Below are positions 5,853 through 7,591 of a stretch of 7,591 nucleotides of DNA, piece after piece (position 1 is the first letter of the stretch; the number at the start of each line of letters is the position of its first letter). The notes beneath the pieces are model-generated. The model saw only the letters and a list, made by a program, of their open reading frames with translations, did no database searches and was not told where the DNA came from. A program made the position numbers and the translations under genes. Source of the DNA: WRKB01 sp031551145 (lineage in GTDB: Bacteria; Desulfobacterota; Desulfovibrionia; Desulfovibrionales; Desulfovibrionaceae); NCBI GenBank assembly GCA_031551145.1, contig JAVBNZ010000071.1:1-7591 (forward strand), read 5' to 3'.

Positions 5853-6440
5853 TCAGGGCTGTTGTTGCACAAGGTACAGCAGCGGATTGCAGATAAACTG
5901 TTGCCGGGTAATCGTATAGAGGTAATGCGGCCTGTTGGGATCGCCGGGAGGCATCAGCAGAAAATCGAACACCTTTTCCCGCTCCATGCCCAGGCGCTCC
6001 ATAACGGCGTAGGAGCGGGCATTGCCCACAGCCGTGAACGACACCAGCTCATCCAGCCGCAGTTCCATAAAGGCGAAGCGCATCACCTTGCGGGCCGCCT
6101 CCGTGACATAGCCCTTCCCCCAGAAGGCGGGCGCCAGCCGCCAGCCGATTTCCACGCAGGGACGCCCCACGCCGAACTCCGGCCCCGGCTCATGCATGCC
6201 CGTGGTTCCCATGAACACGCCGCTTTCCTTGCTTTCCAACGCCCAAAAACCCCAGCCGCGCCGGGAAAAGTCCCTTCGAAGCTTATCGACAAAGGCGTCG
6301 CAGGCGCTTTTGTCGGCAAAGCGGGGAAGAAATTCATACACTCGAGGGTCGGCGCTCATCGCGTAAAAGGGATCGTAATCGCTGTCCTTCCAGGGGCGCA
6401 GGAGCAGACGATCCGTCGAAAGTACGGTGGATTTGGACAT
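5853..6440 (-). CDS. GNAT acetyltransferase, RimJ/RimL type
   Basis: The 195-residue protein has the layout of the acetyltransferase-3 group: TDRLLLRPWKDSD near the N-terminus, MSADPRVYEFLP (28-39), the core strand FWALESKESGVFMGTTGM, the strand VEIGWRLAPAFWGKGYVTEA (96-115) leading into the acetyl-CoA pyrophosphate loop, and VGNARSYAVMERLGM (138-152), the signature of this family. Members acetylate N-terminal or side-chain amines of proteins, or small amines and antibiotics; the substrate is not deducible. The start is supported by AAAGGAGT (6447-6454) six bases before the ATG. The last about 15 residues (FICNPLLYLVQQQP) go beyond the usual end and look unconserved. It seems to be transcribed alone. 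Confidence 0.92.
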   Translation of the reverse strand: MSKSTVLSTDRLLLRPWKDSDYDPFYAMSADPRVYEFLPRFADKSACDAFVDKLRRDFSRRGWGFWALESKESGVFMGTTGMHEPGPEFGVGRPCVEIGWRLAPAFWGKGYVTEAARKVMRFAFMELRLDELVSFTAVGNARSYAVMERLGMEREKVFDFLLMPPGDPNRPHYLYTITRQQFICNPLLYLVQQQP

Positions 6441-6729
6441 TGCGGCACTCCTTTATTCTTCTGTTGTTTGAACCATACCATCGGCAAAAAGAAGAATACA
6501 CGGCGAAACAAGGCGAGGCCCATGCCGATATCGAGGCGAAACTGCAGGCGTCGGCATATTCCCGTGCCGGCCGCATGAGTGACAAAGGCCCCCGGGATTG
6601 CTCCCGGGGGCCTTTGTGTTTCGCCTTGCGGCTGTACCTCGTCTTGTCCTTGTGGTGCTGGACCGTCTTTGCCGTTTTCTTGCGCACCTTTGGTTCCGGC
6701 AGGTGCAGAATCATGATGGTCTTGCTCAT
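6334..6729 (-). CDS. Small basic protein gene, probably missing its natural 3' end
   Basis: An ATG at 6727-6729 has an excellent AAGGAGG (6735-6741) five bases upstream. The first about 37 residues form a coherent very basic peptide: MSKTIMILHLPEPKVRKK, then HHKDKTRYSRKAKHKG. After that the frame passes through the hairpin at 6582-6617 and on without a stop to 6334, overlapping the acetyltransferase by about 107 bp in another frame. That later part (Ser-, Cys- and Ala-rich) does not look like a natural continuation. The true gene was probably only about 40-60 codons and its end has been replaced. Basic composition fits nucleic-acid binding, but no family is recognised. It lies 49 bp after the 79-codon gene on the same strand. 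Confidence 0.45.
   Translation of the reverse strand: MSKTIMILHLPEPKVRKKTAKTVQHHKDKTRYSRKAKHKGPREQSRGPLSLMRPAREYADACSFASISAWASPCFAVYSSFCRWYGSNNRRIKECRNVQIHRTFDGSSAPAPLEGQRLRSLLRDERRPSSV
6582..6617. terminator. Strong GC hairpin, terminator-like
   Basis: ACAAAGGCCCCCGGGA (6582-6597) pairs perfectly with TCCCGGGGGCCTTTGT (6602-6617) around the loop TTGC: 16 bp with the flanking A/T pairs. The shape (AAAGG...CCTTT) is that of an intrinsic terminator. After the stem the plus strand reads GTTT and the minus strand CACTC, so the T-tract is poor, especially for the minus-strand gene that runs through it. It may act for transcripts from either side. Confidence 0.6.
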
Positions 6730-6749
6730 GCCATCCTCCTTATTCAAAT

Positions 6750-6778
6750 ATAATAATGCCTTTTCACGCTCGGAGCAA
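6750..6778 (-). promoter_or_regulatory. Candidate promoter for the small basic gene
   Basis: On the minus strand TTGCTC (6778-6773) and TATTAT (6755-6750) are 17 bp apart; the -10 has five of six matches, the -35 three of six. The patch is AT-rich against its GC-rich surroundings and begins right after the preceding gene's stop. The start point would lie almost at the ribosome binding site, so the leader would be very short, which counts against it. Confidence 0.28.
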
Positions 6779-7018
6779 TCACTCCGCCTCCTCCAGTTTT
6801 TGGATGATGCCGTGCCGCAAAAGGTCGGCGGCATGGGCCTCGGCGCTCTCCGCGCTGTAGTTCTTGCCGTTCCATTTCCGGCAGCGCTCGGCGTGTTCCC
6901 GTATCCAGTCCTCCAGGGTCGCATCAAACTGAAAGCGCATGGAGTCTTTCAGGGCTTGGCAAATCCCCTGCGGCGTGTCCGCTTCGAAGGTAAACCCATC
7001 GTGGTATTGGTAGCGCAT
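6779..7018 (-). CDS. Hypothetical 79-residue protein
   Basis: The sequence starts MRYQYHDGFTFEADTPQG, has a central LEDWIREHAERCRKWNGK and ends ADLLRHGIIQKLEEAE. It is hydrophilic, without signal peptide or membrane segment, and predicted mainly alpha-helical after the first 18 residues. AAGGAG (7026-7031) seven bases upstream of the ATG supports the start strongly. I do not recognise a family; the DGFTFEADTP opening resembles, from memory, small proteins scattered in Desulfovibrio genomes often near phage genes. It reads away from the capsid gene and is followed by the small basic gene, so the pair may be one cassette. Confidence 0.75.
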   Translation of the reverse strand: MRYQYHDGFTFEADTPQGICQALKDSMRFQFDATLEDWIREHAERCRKWNGKNYSAESAEAHAADLLRHGIIQKLEEAE

Positions 7019-7060
7019 GTTTTTTCTCCTTCCTGCGCCGCCCGTTATTCGCTAGCGCAT

Positions 7061-7591
7061 ATGTCCGCCGCCATCCAGGTCATTCCCAACCAGTACGGGC
7101 GCATCGGCCAGCTCGGCTTGTTCGGGGCGGAGCCCATCACGCAGCGCACCGCCACCATCGAGAGCATTGAGGGCGAGCTGCGCCTTCTGCCTTCCCGGCC
7201 TGTGGGCGCGCCGGCCACCGTGGGTACCACGGACAAACGCAAGATGCGCTCCTTCACCGTTCCCCATGTGCCGCACAATGACGTGGTCCTGCCGGACGAG
7301 GTGCAGGGCATTCGCGGCTTCGGCCTGGCGGATGGCGAAGGTCCGCTGGCCACGGTCATGGCCCGCAAGCTGACCCGGATGCGCGGCCGCCACGCCCAGA
7401 CTCTGGAATATATGCGCGTCAAGGCCCTGGAAGGCATGACCAAGGACGGCGACGGAGAAACCATCTACGACTGGCACCATGAATTCGGCATCGCCAAAAA
7501 GTCGCAGGACTTCACTCTTGGCACGGCCAACAAGGATGTGTTGGAGTCCTGCCGTGAAATCAGCCGCCACGTCGAGGACAACCTCAAGGGC
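7061..7591 (+). CDS. Phage major capsid protein, lambda gpE type, 5'-truncated and running off the window
   Basis: The plus-strand frame runs in register to the right edge (177 codons seen). It carries family marks of lambda-E-like major capsid proteins: IQVIPNQYGRIGQLGLFG, then RSFTVPHVPHNDVVLPDEVQ followed by GIRGFG, then ARKLTRMRGRHAQTLEYMR and YDWHHEFGIAKK with DFTLGT. These build the icosahedral head shell. Relatives normally have about 15-20 residues before this point, ending like DAFS-LxxAI. Codons just upstream of the ATG read YSLAH in frame, then homology stops near 7046. No ribosome binding site precedes the ATG at 7061; the sequence there belongs to the leader of the 79-residue gene on the other strand. 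The gene therefore seems cut at its 5' end and probably silent. The right-hand part outside the window decides whether a prophage continues. Confidence 0.85.
   Translation, partial: MSAAIQVIPNQYGRIGQLGLFGAEPITQRTATIESIEGELRLLPSRPVGAPATVGTTDKRKMRSFTVPHVPHNDVVLPDEVQGIRGFGLADGEGPLATVMARKLTRMRGRHAQTLEYMRVKALEGMTKDGDGETIYDWHHEFGIAKKSQDFTLGTANKDVLESCREISRHVEDNLKG

Noticed and set aside
5862..6578. 238-codon plus-strand frame
   Set aside because: It is antisense to the acetyltransferase; composition is Arg/His-rich without a family.
7045..7570. Two overlapping minus-strand frames of 139 and 172 codons
   Set aside because: They are antisense to the capsid gene, whose frame has clear family motifs.

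Overview
The window looks like chromosome of a GC-rich Gram-negative bacterium, most likely a Desulfovibrio-type sulfate reducer. The basis is high GC, an HD-phosphohydrolase and ddl pair whose protein style fits that group, and a lone CRISPR repeat that, from memory, is close to the type I-C repeat of Desulfovibrio vulgaris. This assignment is inference; no marker gene settles it.

Layout. Positions 1-1965 (minus) hold most of a large membrane protein with ankyrin repeats; its 3' end lies outside the window and its start is unclear. Directly upstream, 1993-2524, is the decayed 3' part of an IS3-family element whose transposase has lost the segment carrying the third catalytic residue. Positions 2525-2833 are intergenic and hold a short minus-strand protein relic and the tpx promoter region. 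The thiol peroxidase tpx (2834-3337, plus) converges on a minus-strand operon read HD phosphohydrolase (4745-5383), ddl (3874-4782), secreted DUF1036-like protein (3398-3829). One long hairpin (3366-3398) lies between the convergent transcripts. Positions 5384-5852 have no convincing gene but hold a 15-bp perfect hairpin with an overlapping alternative hairpin, and a solitary CRISPR repeat. A RimJ/RimL-type acetyltransferase (5853-6440, minus) follows. Positions 6441-7018 hold two small minus-strand genes; the basic one reads without a stop through a strong GC hairpin into the acetyltransferase region. At 7046-7591 (plus) begins a lambda-E-like phage major capsid protein that lacks its usual first residues and any ribosome binding site.

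How it fits together. The core is housekeeping: peroxide defence (Tpx), peptidoglycan precursor synthesis (Ddl) with a co-transcribed HD hydrolase, and an exported small protein. Both flanks and several gaps are scarred by mobile DNA: an IS remnant, a CRISPR remnant and a truncated prophage gene joined abruptly to unrelated small genes. I see no complete new defence or mobile system here. The most interesting signals are the orphan CRISPR repeat with a compensatory stem change, the two-state leader structure in front of the HD-ddl operon, and the open frame that runs through a terminator-like hairpin.
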